This document shows, one piece after another, positions 6,982 through 13,730 of a stretch of 37,325 nt of DNA. The stretch's first letter is position 1; each line of letters begins with the position of its first letter. A program made the translations under genes and the position numbers. Source of the stretch: an uncultured Bacilli bacterium (GTDB lineage Bacteria > Bacillota_I > Bacilli_A > RF39 > UBA660). The notes under the pieces were generated by a model. That model was not told the DNA's origin and searched no databases. It saw nothing but the letters and a program-made list of their open reading frames with translations. The stretch is from the NCBI GenBank assembly GCA_947623685.1, contig CANQHF010000012.1:1-37325 (forward strand), given 5' to 3'.

Positions 6982-7010
6982 ATTTTAAACTAAATGCTCG
7001 CATTAGTCAA
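6982..7010 (-). promoter_or_regulatory. Promoter of the abiE operon
   Basis: TTGACT (7005-7010), spacer of 17, TAAAAT (6982-6987), ending 18 bases before the antitoxin ATG. It overlaps the palindrome described next. Confidence 0.75.
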
Positions 7011-7034
7011 TGGTTATGTGAGTATTTAGTTTAA
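6985..7034. promoter_or_regulatory. Large palindromic operator upstream of abiEi
   Basis: Arms of 19 bases (6985-7003 and 7016-7034), 17 of 19 matching, 12-base centre. One arm covers the -10/-35 spacer, the other lies just upstream of the -35. AbiEi proteins are known to bind two inverted repeats at their promoter; this is the probable site. Confidence 0.75.
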
Positions 7035-7161
7035 TTTTTTATATTTTAATTTCTAGCATATACCTTTTTATCAATAATTAAACTGCAAAAATATCCTTGA
7101 AAATTAAAAGTTGGATAAGAAAAACTTTTTATATTTGCATTTTTTTTGATGAACTAAAAAA

Positions 7162-7183
7162 AGAAGTGTGTACAAATACTTCT
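7162..7183 (-). terminator. Terminator of serS
   Basis: AGAAGT/ACTTCT stem with ten-base loop, followed on the minus strand by seven T. Confidence 0.7.
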
Positions 7184-7201
7184 AATAAAAAGTTAATCAT
7201 T

Positions 7202-8488
7202 CTACTTCTTTTCTAATTTTTCTTTTCCACCCATATAAGGTTGTAACGCTTTAGGTATTAAAACGCTTCCATCTTCCATTAAATTATTTTCTAAAAATGC
7301 TATTAACATTCTAGGTGGTGCGATAACGGTGTTATTTAAAGTATGAGCATACTCTTTAGTTCCATCTTCTTTTTTGTATCTAATTGCAAGTCTTCTTGCT
7401 TGTGCATCAGTTAAATTAGAACATGAACATACCTCGAAATATTTTTGTTGTCTTGGGCTCCACGCTTCAATATCACAAGAACGATATTTTAAATCTGCTA
7501 AATCACCAGAACAACAAACAAGTTTTCTTACTGGTATGTTTAAACTTCTAAATAACTCTACCGAATAATTCCACATTTTATCATACCAAGCATCACTATC
7601 TTCTTTTTTACAAATAACTACCATCTCTTGTTTTTCAAACTGATGAATTCTATATACTCCTCTTTCTTCTATTCCGTGAGAACCTACTTCTTTTCTAAAG
7701 CATGGTGAGTATGATGTCATGGTTATTGGAAGATCACTTTCCTTTAGCAATTGATCTTTAAATTTGGCTATCATAGAATGCTCTGATGTTCCTATTAAAT
7801 ATAAATCTTCACCTTCTATTTTGTACATCATATTTTCTTTTTCTTCAAAAGACATAACTCCATCTACCGCATCAGAATGAATCATGTATGGTGGAATGCA
7901 ATAAGTAAAACCTTTATCTATCATAAAATCTCTAGCATAAGCTAGTACCGCTGAATGAAGTCTTGCAATATCACCCATTAAATAGTAAAAGCCATTACCA
8001 CTAACACGTCCAGCAGCTTCTTTATCTATACCATTAAAAGATGCCATAATATCAGCGTGATATGGAATTTCAAAGTTTGGTACTTTAGGTTCTCCAAATC
8101 TTTTTTCTTCTACGTTCTTAGAATCATCTTCACCAATTGGAACATCATCTGCTATAATGTTAGGAATCATCATCATTCTTTTTTTAATTTCAGCTTGTAA
8201 TCTTTCTTCTTCATCTTGTAATTCTAAAATCTTATTTTTTACACTTGATACTTCGTTTTTTACTTTATTTGCCTTTTCATTTTGGTTATCACGCATTAAA
8301 TTTCCAATTTCTTTACTAAGCGTGTTTAACTTACTTCTAGCTTCGTCAGCTTCAGTTTTTATTTTACGATAGTTTATATCCATTTCATATACTTCATCTA
8401 CCAACTTAAGTTTATTATCCTGAAACTTTTTTCTAATATTTTCCTTTACTAATTCTTTATTTTCTCTTATTAATTTAATGTCTATCAT
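7202..8488 (-). CDS. serS: Seryl-tRNA synthetase
   Basis: Class II synthetase charging tRNA-Ser. Seen: N-terminal coiled-coil arm about residues 25-105, class II motif 2 (PCFRKEVGSHG...GVYRIHQFEKQEM), the TSEHS serine-site segment and motif 3 NNTVIAPPRMLIAFLEN, in the variant lacking the usual GSGxAxGR form. 428 aa. The longer frame start at 8512 lies inside the preceding gene; ATG at 8488, one base after that gene's stop with AAGGGAAG upstream, gives the usual MIDIKLIREN start. Co-transcribed with the DUF1653 gene under a T-box with a UCU specifier. Its last 120 bases are duplicated at 5880-6004. Confidence 0.97.
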   Translation of the reverse strand: MIDIKLIRENKELVKENIRKKFQDNKLKLVDEVYEMDINYRKIKTEADEARSKLNTLSKEIGNLMRDNQNEKANKVKNEVSSVKNKILELQDEEERLQAEIKKRMMMIPNIIADDVPIGEDDSKNVEEKRFGEPKVPNFEIPYHADIMASFNGIDKEAAGRVSGNGFYYLMGDIARLHSAVLAYARDFMIDKGFTYCIPPYMIHSDAVDGVMSFEEKENMMYKIEGEDLYLIGTSEHSMIAKFKDQLLKESDLPITMTSYSPCFRKEVGSHGIEERGVYRIHQFEKQEMVVICKKEDSDAWYDKMWNYSVELFRSLNIPVRKLVCCSGDLADLKYRSCDIEAWSPRQQKYFEVCSCSNLTDAQARRLAIRYKKEDGTKEYAHTLNNTVIAPPRMLIAFLENNLMEDGSVLIPKALQPYMGGKEKLEKK

Positions 8489-8489
8489 A

Positions 8490-8735
8490 TTATTTTTCTT
8501 CCCTTCTATCATTTTTATTTTTTACTTCTTCAAACCTATACTTTTGTTTTATATCCGGGTATTTTTCATGGTCTACTTCGGACAAAAACATATCTACTGG
8601 TCTTACCCATAACTTATTATTATGATTGTATATAACTAAATCTTCAAGACTTTCCGAATGTTTTGATATTCCTATAACATAAACATAATCTCCCTTAAAA
8701 TGCCTGTAAATCGCGCCAATTTTTATTTTTCTCAT
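8490..8735 (-). CDS. DUF1653 family protein
   Basis: 81-aa protein of unknown function. The family pattern is clear: GAIYRHFKGDYVYVIGISKH, a negatively charged SESLEDLVIY stretch and LWVRPVDMFLSEV. Probably an SH3-like beta fold. It is the first gene after the Ser T-box and reads directly into serS (one base between stop and ATG), so it is made with SerRS. AGGAGG precedes the ATG. Cytoplasmic; the link to serine metabolism is positional only. Confidence 0.9.
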   Translation of the reverse strand: MRKIKIGAIYRHFKGDYVYVIGISKHSESLEDLVIYNHNNKLWVRPVDMFLSEVDHEKYPDIKQKYRFEEVKNKNDRREEK

Positions 8736-8755
8736 TAAAATCCTCCTGTTAAATA

Positions 8756-8960
8756 AAAAGAATAAGCCTTATTGCTGGAGTGATATTAACCACGGTGCCA
8801 TCTCAGCTTATTCTTAATTAGTATAACGGTTTTATCCGCGAATGTTTTCATTCGTCTTAGAAGTAGATTCGCAAAAATTTATTATTATCTTACACCAGGC
8901 GATAACTCTCTTTGAAATAAATATTTTTGTTACTAGTCTTCATCATCGATTTAAAATATA
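8756..8960 (-). ncRNA. T-box riboswitch, serine (UCU specifier)
   Basis: Leader that senses uncharged tRNA-Ser and controls DUF1653-serS. Seen on the minus strand: GAAGACUAGUAA at the base of Stem I, the AGAGAG bulge, GGUGUAAGA, then GAA-UCU-ACUUC, with the UCU (Ser) specifier at 8865-8867. The T-box core GAGATGGCACCGTGG is at 8790-8804. The terminator arms GCTTATTCTT (8806-8815 and 8756-8767) are followed by T. The specifier agrees with the downstream synthetase. Confidence 0.92.
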
Positions 8961-8965
8961 ACTTA

Positions 8966-8994
8966 AATATACCCTATTTACATATAAATGTCAA
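8966..8994 (-). promoter_or_regulatory. Promoter of the serS T-box operon
   Basis: TTGACA (8989-8994), 17-base spacer, TATATT (8966-8971), immediately after the dnaE stop. Confidence 0.85.
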
Positions 8995-8997
8995 TTA

Positions 8998-11868
8998 TTA
9001 ATTTAACTTAGTAGCATCATATAAAATAATTTGTAATTTAGAAAATCTTTTTTCCACCTTTCCAGTTACTTTATATATTCCAGGTAAATTAATATTAAAC
9101 AATTTATTATATGTTTTTGGAAAAACGGTAATATCAATCGTACCATATAAATCACTTGCGCTTAAAAACATCATCTTTTCTTTGCTCTTGGTTTGTATTT
9201 CTCTTTTTTTATCTATGTATAATACAATATCGATTGTTTTATCAAAATATTTATCAAGCTTGTTAGTGGTAATGCTATCATCATTTACATACTTACTTGT
9301 TGGATGATTGCTTATGTAAAAGCCAAATATCTCCATCTCGTGTTTACTAAGCTCATCATTATCATATTCATCATATTCTTTTAATTCTGGTTTAGCAACT
9401 AAATCACTAGATAAATCAGAACATAAATCGGCGTAATTAATTACCTCATCTAAATTTTCTATTAAAGTTTTTTTATTAATTTTAAAACAATCTAATGCAC
9501 CTGATAAAATTAATCCCCTTAAAACATCCTTTCCTTGTTTATATTGCCTTTTAACAAAATCAAAATAAGAAGTATATATTCCGTTTTCATTTCTATCAAG
9601 GGTGATTTCTCTTGCAACTAAAGTACCAATACCTTTAATTAAAGATAAAGGATATATAAGTTTACCATCTTTTATTTGATACTTATCTGTTGATACGTTT
9701 ATCATTGGGGATGATAATAAAACTCCTAATTTTTTACATTCGCTTATAATGGCTTTTGTTTTACTTACAACTCCAATATTATTATTTAAGATTTCACATT
9801 CAAAATAAAGTGGATAGTGCACCTTTAAATATGCTATTTTATATCCTAAAATCGCATAAGAAACAGAATGTGCTTTATTAAAACCATAATTAGCAAATTT
9901 TAAAATAAGATTATACACCTCTTTTGCAGCTTCTATAGTATAACCGTTATCAATACTTCCCTTTATAAACATCTGTTTATACGATAGTAAAACATCTTCT
10001 TTTTTCTTACTCATTGCCCTTCTTAATTCGTCCGCAAGGGCATACGAAAAACCAGCCATCTTACTTGCTATTTGCATTATTTGTTCTTGATAAATTATTA
10101 TTCCGTAAGTTGAACTTAAAATAGGTTTTAAATCATCATGAATGTAAGTAATTTTTTCTTTGCCATGCCTTCTTTTAACATATGAATCGATGTTTTGCAT
10201 TGGACCCGGTCTAAAAAGTGCTACCGCCGCAATTAAATCATCTATTTTTTCCGGTTTTAAATCTGATATAAATTTTTTCATACCCGCTGACTCAAATTGA
10301 AATACACCATTTAAAGCACCTTCTTTAAATAAATCAAACGTTTTTTTATCATCTAAAGAAATATCATTAAATTTTAAATCTTCAACTGAATTTAATATTC
10401 TATCCACAACACTTAGGTTTTTAAGACCTAAAAAATCCATTTTTAAAAGCCCTAAACTTTCTATGTAATTCATTGTGTATCCACATAAATAAGAACCATC
10501 TTGATTAAGTGATAAAGGAACGTAATTTCTTAATTTTTTACTTGATATTATTATTCCAGCAGCATGAACTGATGCATGTCTTTTTAAACCTTCTAGGTGC
10601 ATTGCGATATCATATATTTTTTTTAAACTTTCATCATCATTTAATATTCTTTTAACATTAATATTATTAAGTTGATATTTTAAATCTTTTTTATCATCAA
10701 AATTCTTAAGCAAATTATCAATTTTAAAGTTACTAACGTCAAATATTCTTGCTACGTCTCTTATTACTTGTTTTGAAAGTAAACAAGAAAAAGTTATTAT
10801 TCCAGATACATTATCTTTTCTATATTTTTCGATAACATAATTTATAACTTCATCCCTTTTAAAAGCATCAAAATCAACGTCTATATCAGGCATGGTAACC
10901 CTTTGCGGGTTTAAAAACCGTTCAAATAATAAATCATACTTAATTGGGTCAATATCGGTTATACCTAAACAATAAGAAACTAAACTAGAAGCACTAGATC
11001 CCCTAGTATTTACCATTATTCCATTTTTTTTAGCATATTTAACATAGTCCCATACAACCAAAAAATAATTGCAAAATCCCATTTTTATTATTACGTCAAG
11101 TTCGTATTTTAATCTTTGAACATACTCTTTAGGAACGTTATTATTTAACCTTTTTTTAAGTCCTGCAACAGATAAATCAGTTAAATACTTTTTCTCATCA
11201 AACGATGGATCCAAATTATATACCGGTAACAAGTCATCTTGCTTCGGAATTACTATATTACATAACTCACTTAAATAAATACTTGTTTTTTTATCCTCGG
11301 TACTAACCGTCATATCAAGTGTCACATCATCTTTAGTGTTATATTCTTCTTCTTTTATTTTATATAAGTATTTTAAATACTTTTCATCTTCTTTATTTAA
11401 AGTTAAAGTCTTTTTTATAAAGACCTTATTACCATCTATTAAGTCTTTTTCCAAAGAAGATGAATAACCAATAAAGACATCAGAAGAATATAACTCCAAC
11501 TCTTTCTTTTTATCTTTATACATAAAAGGTAAAACCACAACTAAATCAGATAAATATTTAGTTAACATATTAAAATCAAGTTTTTTTTCACTAATTAAAG
11601 TACTTATGTTACATAAATTCTGATATCCATGATAATTTTTTGCATATAATAAAACTGTATAATCTAAATTAACTTCCAAACCAATAATTGGTTTAATACC
11701 ATTTTTCTTACATTTATCATAAAACTCCATTACACCAAATAAATTATCATCACATATTGCTGCAGCTTTTATTTCATAATCGGAAAGTTTAGCTATTAAA
11801 TCATCTATTTTTATTAAACTAGTAAGAAGCGAATAATCTGTTTTTATCCATAGTGGTACGTAATTCAT
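8998..11868 (-). CDS. dnaE: DNA polymerase III alpha subunit DnaE (short, PHP inactivated)
   Basis: C-family replicative polymerase. Seen: the PHP-like N-terminus (YVPLWIKTDYSLLTSL), polymerase palm PDIDVDF about residue 327 with upstream NTRGSSASSLVSYCLG, LKMDFLGLKNL, FRPGPMQNIDSYVKRRHG, GIIIYQEQIMQIA, FNKAHSVSYAILGYKIAYLK and an OB domain at the end (IDIVLYIDKK...GTIDITVF). At 956 aa it is shorter than Bacillus DnaE (about 1,115). The metal-binding LHxHS of the PHP domain is replaced by LWIKTDYS, so no PHP nuclease is expected. A GTG nine bases earlier is possible; ATG at 11868 matches family starts. No PolC is in the window. Confidence 0.95.
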   Translation of the reverse strand: MNYVPLWIKTDYSLLTSLIKIDDLIAKLSDYEIKAAAICDDNLFGVMEFYDKCKKNGIKPIIGLEVNLDYTVLLYAKNYHGYQNLCNISTLISEKKLDFNMLTKYLSDLVVVLPFMYKDKKKELELYSSDVFIGYSSSLEKDLIDGNKVFIKKTLTLNKEDEKYLKYLYKIKEEEYNTKDDVTLDMTVSTEDKKTSIYLSELCNIVIPKQDDLLPVYNLDPSFDEKKYLTDLSVAGLKKRLNNNVPKEYVQRLKYELDVIIKMGFCNYFLVVWDYVKYAKKNGIMVNTRGSSASSLVSYCLGITDIDPIKYDLLFERFLNPQRVTMPDIDVDFDAFKRDEVINYVIEKYRKDNVSGIITFSCLLSKQVIRDVARIFDVSNFKIDNLLKNFDDKKDLKYQLNNINVKRILNDDESLKKIYDIAMHLEGLKRHASVHAAGIIISSKKLRNYVPLSLNQDGSYLCGYTMNYIESLGLLKMDFLGLKNLSVVDRILNSVEDLKFNDISLDDKKTFDLFKEGALNGVFQFESAGMKKFISDLKPEKIDDLIAAVALFRPGPMQNIDSYVKRRHGKEKITYIHDDLKPILSSTYGIIIYQEQIMQIASKMAGFSYALADELRRAMSKKKEDVLLSYKQMFIKGSIDNGYTIEAAKEVYNLILKFANYGFNKAHSVSYAILGYKIAYLKVHYPLYFECEILNNNIGVVSKTKAIISECKKLGVLLSSPMINVSTDKYQIKDGKLIYPLSLIKGIGTLVAREITLDRNENGIYTSYFDFVKRQYKQGKDVLRGLILSGALDCFKINKKTLIENLDEVINYADLCSDLSSDLVAKPELKEYDEYDNDELSKHEMEIFGFYISNHPTSKYVNDDSITTNKLDKYFDKTIDIVLYIDKKREIQTKSKEKMMFLSASDLYGTIDITVFPKTYNKLFNINLPGIYKVTGKVEKRFSKLQIILYDATKLN

Positions 11869-11929
11869 AAGCAACACTTTCCTTTCTAATAATATTTTAC
11901 TACAAATAAGGTTTTTTTCATATTTTAAT

Positions 11930-11958
11930 TTGACTAATTAACAATTATATGGTAAAGT
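11930..11958 (+). promoter_or_regulatory. Promoter of rpmB
   Basis: TTGACT (11930-11935), 17-base spacer, TAAAGT (11953-11958); about 35 bases before the rpmB ATG. Confidence 0.75.
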
Positions 11959-11993
11959 TATTAGGCAAACACGTATTTAAGGAGGAATTAAAT

Positions 11994-12161
11994 ATGGCTA
12001 AAAAAGTATCTACTAGAAAAGGATTACACGGAAATAATCGTTCACATGCTTTAAACGCAACAAAAAAAGTACAAAAAGTAAATATGCAAAAAGTATTAGT
12101 TGACGGAAAAACAGTTATAATGAGTACTAGAGAAGCTAAAAAGCTAAAAAAAGAAGCATAA
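11994..12161 (+). CDS. rpmB: 50S ribosomal protein L28
   Basis: Small basic ribosomal protein, 55 aa. Seen: MAKKVSTRKG start and NNRSHALNATKK, the typical L28 core, then QKVLVDGKTVIMSTREAKKL. The frame extends upstream to 11949, but AAGGAGG ends 8 bases before the ATG at 11994 and the extra residues overlap the promoter. A single-gene unit with its own promoter and terminator, and the only plus-strand gene besides the Crp/Fnr regulator. The family's second Cys pair is absent, consistent with a zinc-free form. Confidence 0.95.
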   Translation: MAKKVSTRKGLHGNNRSHALNATKKVQKVNMQKVLVDGKTVIMSTREAKKLKKEA

Positions 12162-12163
12162 TA

Positions 12164-12197
12164 AAAACACTTAAAAGGTTAATTTTAAGTGTTTTTT
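12164..12197. terminator. Bidirectional terminator between rpmB and the pilin-like gene
   Basis: Arms AAAACACTTAAAA and TTTTAAGTGTTTT with six-base loop; T-rich on both strands. It ends rpmB and the convergent gene at 12206. Confidence 0.9.
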
Positions 12198-12205
12198 TGT
12201 AAATA

Positions 12206-12670
12206 TTATTTATAAATAACATAAGCATAATTATCAAATTGATATCCTGACCGGGCTAAAATTTTTTGTAAATCATAGCCTGATTGAGCAGGAGTATCAT
12301 TAAATATAATTATACGATGATTTTCCATTTCATCCTTTTCCCATTTATTTTCTCCAGTAGCTGGGTTTGTAACATCATCTTCTAAATAGTCATTATTTTT
12401 TAAGTCCAAAACTGTAACATAAGCAGAATCTTCTAAATTACCCTCATCATCTATACAACTTATTATTCCTTTTGAATTTCTACATTGATTTGTTGCTGCT
12501 ATATAAGCTTCTGCTATATTAACAATTTCTTTTGCAGCAATATATTTAGCCTTGGTTTTGGAATCTTTTATGTTCTTTAATACGTTTGTTGTTGCAATAA
12601 CAAGGATTATCCCAAGTATTACTATTACTGCAAGTAACTCAATTAAAGTAAAACCATTTTTTTTCTTCAT
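12206..12670 (-). CDS. Type IV pilin-like / pseudopilin prepilin
   Basis: 154-aa prepilin. Seen: short basic leader MKKKNG followed by FTLIELLAVIVILGIILVIA, the prepilin-peptidase site (G/F) with Glu at +5 and a hydrophobic helix, then KDSKTKAKYIAAKEIVNIAEAYI. Cys in NQCRNSKGIISC may form a disulfide. No prepilin peptidase, ATPase or other pilin gene is in the window, so the partner machine must be elsewhere. A longer frame starts at 12679, but AGGTGA precedes the ATG at 12670. The promoter carries a palindrome over its -10, suggesting a repressor. Confidence 0.88.
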   Translation of the reverse strand: MKKKNGFTLIELLAVIVILGIILVIATTNVLKNIKDSKTKAKYIAAKEIVNIAEAYIAATNQCRNSKGIISCIDDEGNLEDSAYVTVLDLKNNDYLEDDVTNPATGENKWEKDEMENHRIIIFNDTPAQSGYDLQKILARSGYQFDNYAYVIYK

Positions 12671-12681
12671 ATAAATCACCT

Positions 12682-12706
12682 ACCATCATAATATCATTAT
12701 GATGGT
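12682..12706. promoter_or_regulatory. Palindrome over the pilin promoter -10 (possible operator)
   Basis: Ten-base perfect arms ACCATCATAA/TTATGATGGT around a five-base centre. It overlaps the -10 box and likely start site of the pilin-like gene. A 5'-UTR hairpin is less likely because half of it lies upstream of +1. Confidence 0.6.
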
Positions 12707-12716
12707 TTTTAGTCAA
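12688..12716 (-). promoter_or_regulatory. Promoter of the pilin-like gene
   Basis: TTGACT (12711-12716), 17-base spacer, TATTAT (12688-12693). Confidence 0.75.
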
Positions 12717-12734
12717 TTTTATACTTAATAAAAA

Positions 12735-12754
12735 AAGAAACTTTTACGTTTCTT
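12735..12754 (-). terminator. Terminator of nrdD-nrdG-dut
   Basis: AAGAAAC/GTTTCTT stem at the dut stop, followed by T on the minus strand. Confidence 0.75.
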
Positions 12755-13215
12755 TACTTTTTATCAGTAGAACCAAATCCGCCAGTACGAACTCCACTTG
12801 CACTATCATCATCCGTTGTTAAATATTTCATAAATATTGCTTGACCTATTGCTTCACCTTTTTTAATAACCGCAGGTTCGCTTTTCACATTATAAAACGA
12901 AAACATAATAGCTCCATCATTATCAGGATTACCGTAGTAATCGGCATCTATTATACCTACGCTATTAGAAAGTACAAGACCTTTTTTCTTTGGATTAGAA
13001 CTTCTATTACAAAGCATTAGGTATTCATCATCATTCATATAAGCTTTTAATCCAGTTTTAACCAAAGTTGGATTCATACCTGGCTTAAATGGCTCAATTA
13101 CAGTATCTTCGGCTGCTTCTATATCATATCCCGCAGAAAACTTTGTTTTTCTTACTGGTAAATTTATGTTTTTATCCTCAAAACCTTTTGCGATTTCAAA
13201 ACCTCTTGTCTTCAT
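12754..13215 (-). CDS. dut: dUTP diphosphatase (trimeric dUTPase)
   Basis: Hydrolyses dUTP to dUMP, preventing uracil incorporation and feeding dTMP synthesis. The five motifs of homotrimeric dUTPases are visible: AGYDIEA (1), NRSSNPKKKGL (2), GIIDADYYGN (3, with the catalytic Asp), GEAIGQAIF (4) and RTGGFGSTDK (5, the flexible arm). 153 aa, normal length. It starts directly after the nrdG stop and closes a nucleotide operon with nrdD and nrdG. Terminator at its stop. Confidence 0.96.
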   Translation of the reverse strand: MKTRGFEIAKGFEDKNINLPVRKTKFSAGYDIEAAEDTVIEPFKPGMNPTLVKTGLKAYMNDDEYLMLCNRSSNPKKKGLVLSNSVGIIDADYYGNPDNDGAIMFSFYNVKSEPAVIKKGEAIGQAIFMKYLTTDDDSASGVRTGGFGSTDKK

Positions 13216-13728
13216 TTATACACCTACTATTTCTTTTTCATCTATTAATATAACTTTATTTTCTTTTAGTGATTTTGGAACATCTATTACCCTTTGATTA
13301 GATGAACCACACCATTTTAACCTAAAGTCATGAAGTTCATCTTTATATTGTCCATCTACTAAAACATCAATGTATTTTAATACTTCTTTATCTTTTAAAT
13401 CTTTATCAAATAAGAATCCCGTCCAACACCAAATAGTTTTGTTTGGAAATTTTTCTTTAAATGCTTTAGCAAGTTTAGTGGTTGCTTCTATGTTTAAAGG
13501 ATGCATTGGTTCCCCACCTAAAATGGATAGCCCAACAACATAATCTTTTTCACATAACTCTAATACTTTACTAATTGTTTCATTAGTAAATTCTTTACCA
13601 CCTTTAAAATCATGGGTTTCAGGGTTAAAGCAATTCTTACAGTTAAATGTGCAACCTTGCATAAAAATTGATACTCTAACCCCTGGTCCATTTGAGATGT
13701 CCATTTTTCTTATTTTATTATATCTCAT
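13216..13728 (-). CDS. nrdG: Anaerobic ribonucleoside-triphosphate reductase activating protein
   Basis: Radical-SAM enzyme that generates the glycyl radical on NrdD using a 4Fe-4S cluster and SAM. Seen: RKMDISNGPGVRVSIFMQGC then CTFNCKNC (CX3CX2C cluster motif) and GLSILGGEPMHP (SAM-binding GGE). 170 aa. An ATG at 13737 inside the nrdD end is also open; the ATG at 13728, just after the nrdD TAA, matches family N-termini. No strong RBS, so translation is probably coupled to nrdD. Confidence 0.95.
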   Translation of the reverse strand: MRYNKIRKMDISNGPGVRVSIFMQGCTFNCKNCFNPETHDFKGGKEFTNETISKVLELCEKDYVVGLSILGGEPMHPLNIEATTKLAKAFKEKFPNKTIWCWTGFLFDKDLKDKEVLKYIDVLVDGQYKDELHDFRLKWCGSSNQRVIDVPKSLKENKVILIDEKEIVGV

Positions 13729-13730
13729 AA

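Noticed and set aside
8756-8960. Reading the leader as a tRNA or small-protein gene
   Set aside because: It contains the T-box core, Stem I motifs and a terminator, and no acceptor-stem pairing or open frame.
12206-12670. Naming the pilin-like gene comGC
   Set aside because: The prepilin signal is generic, the protein is longer than ComGC, and no com genes are adjacent.
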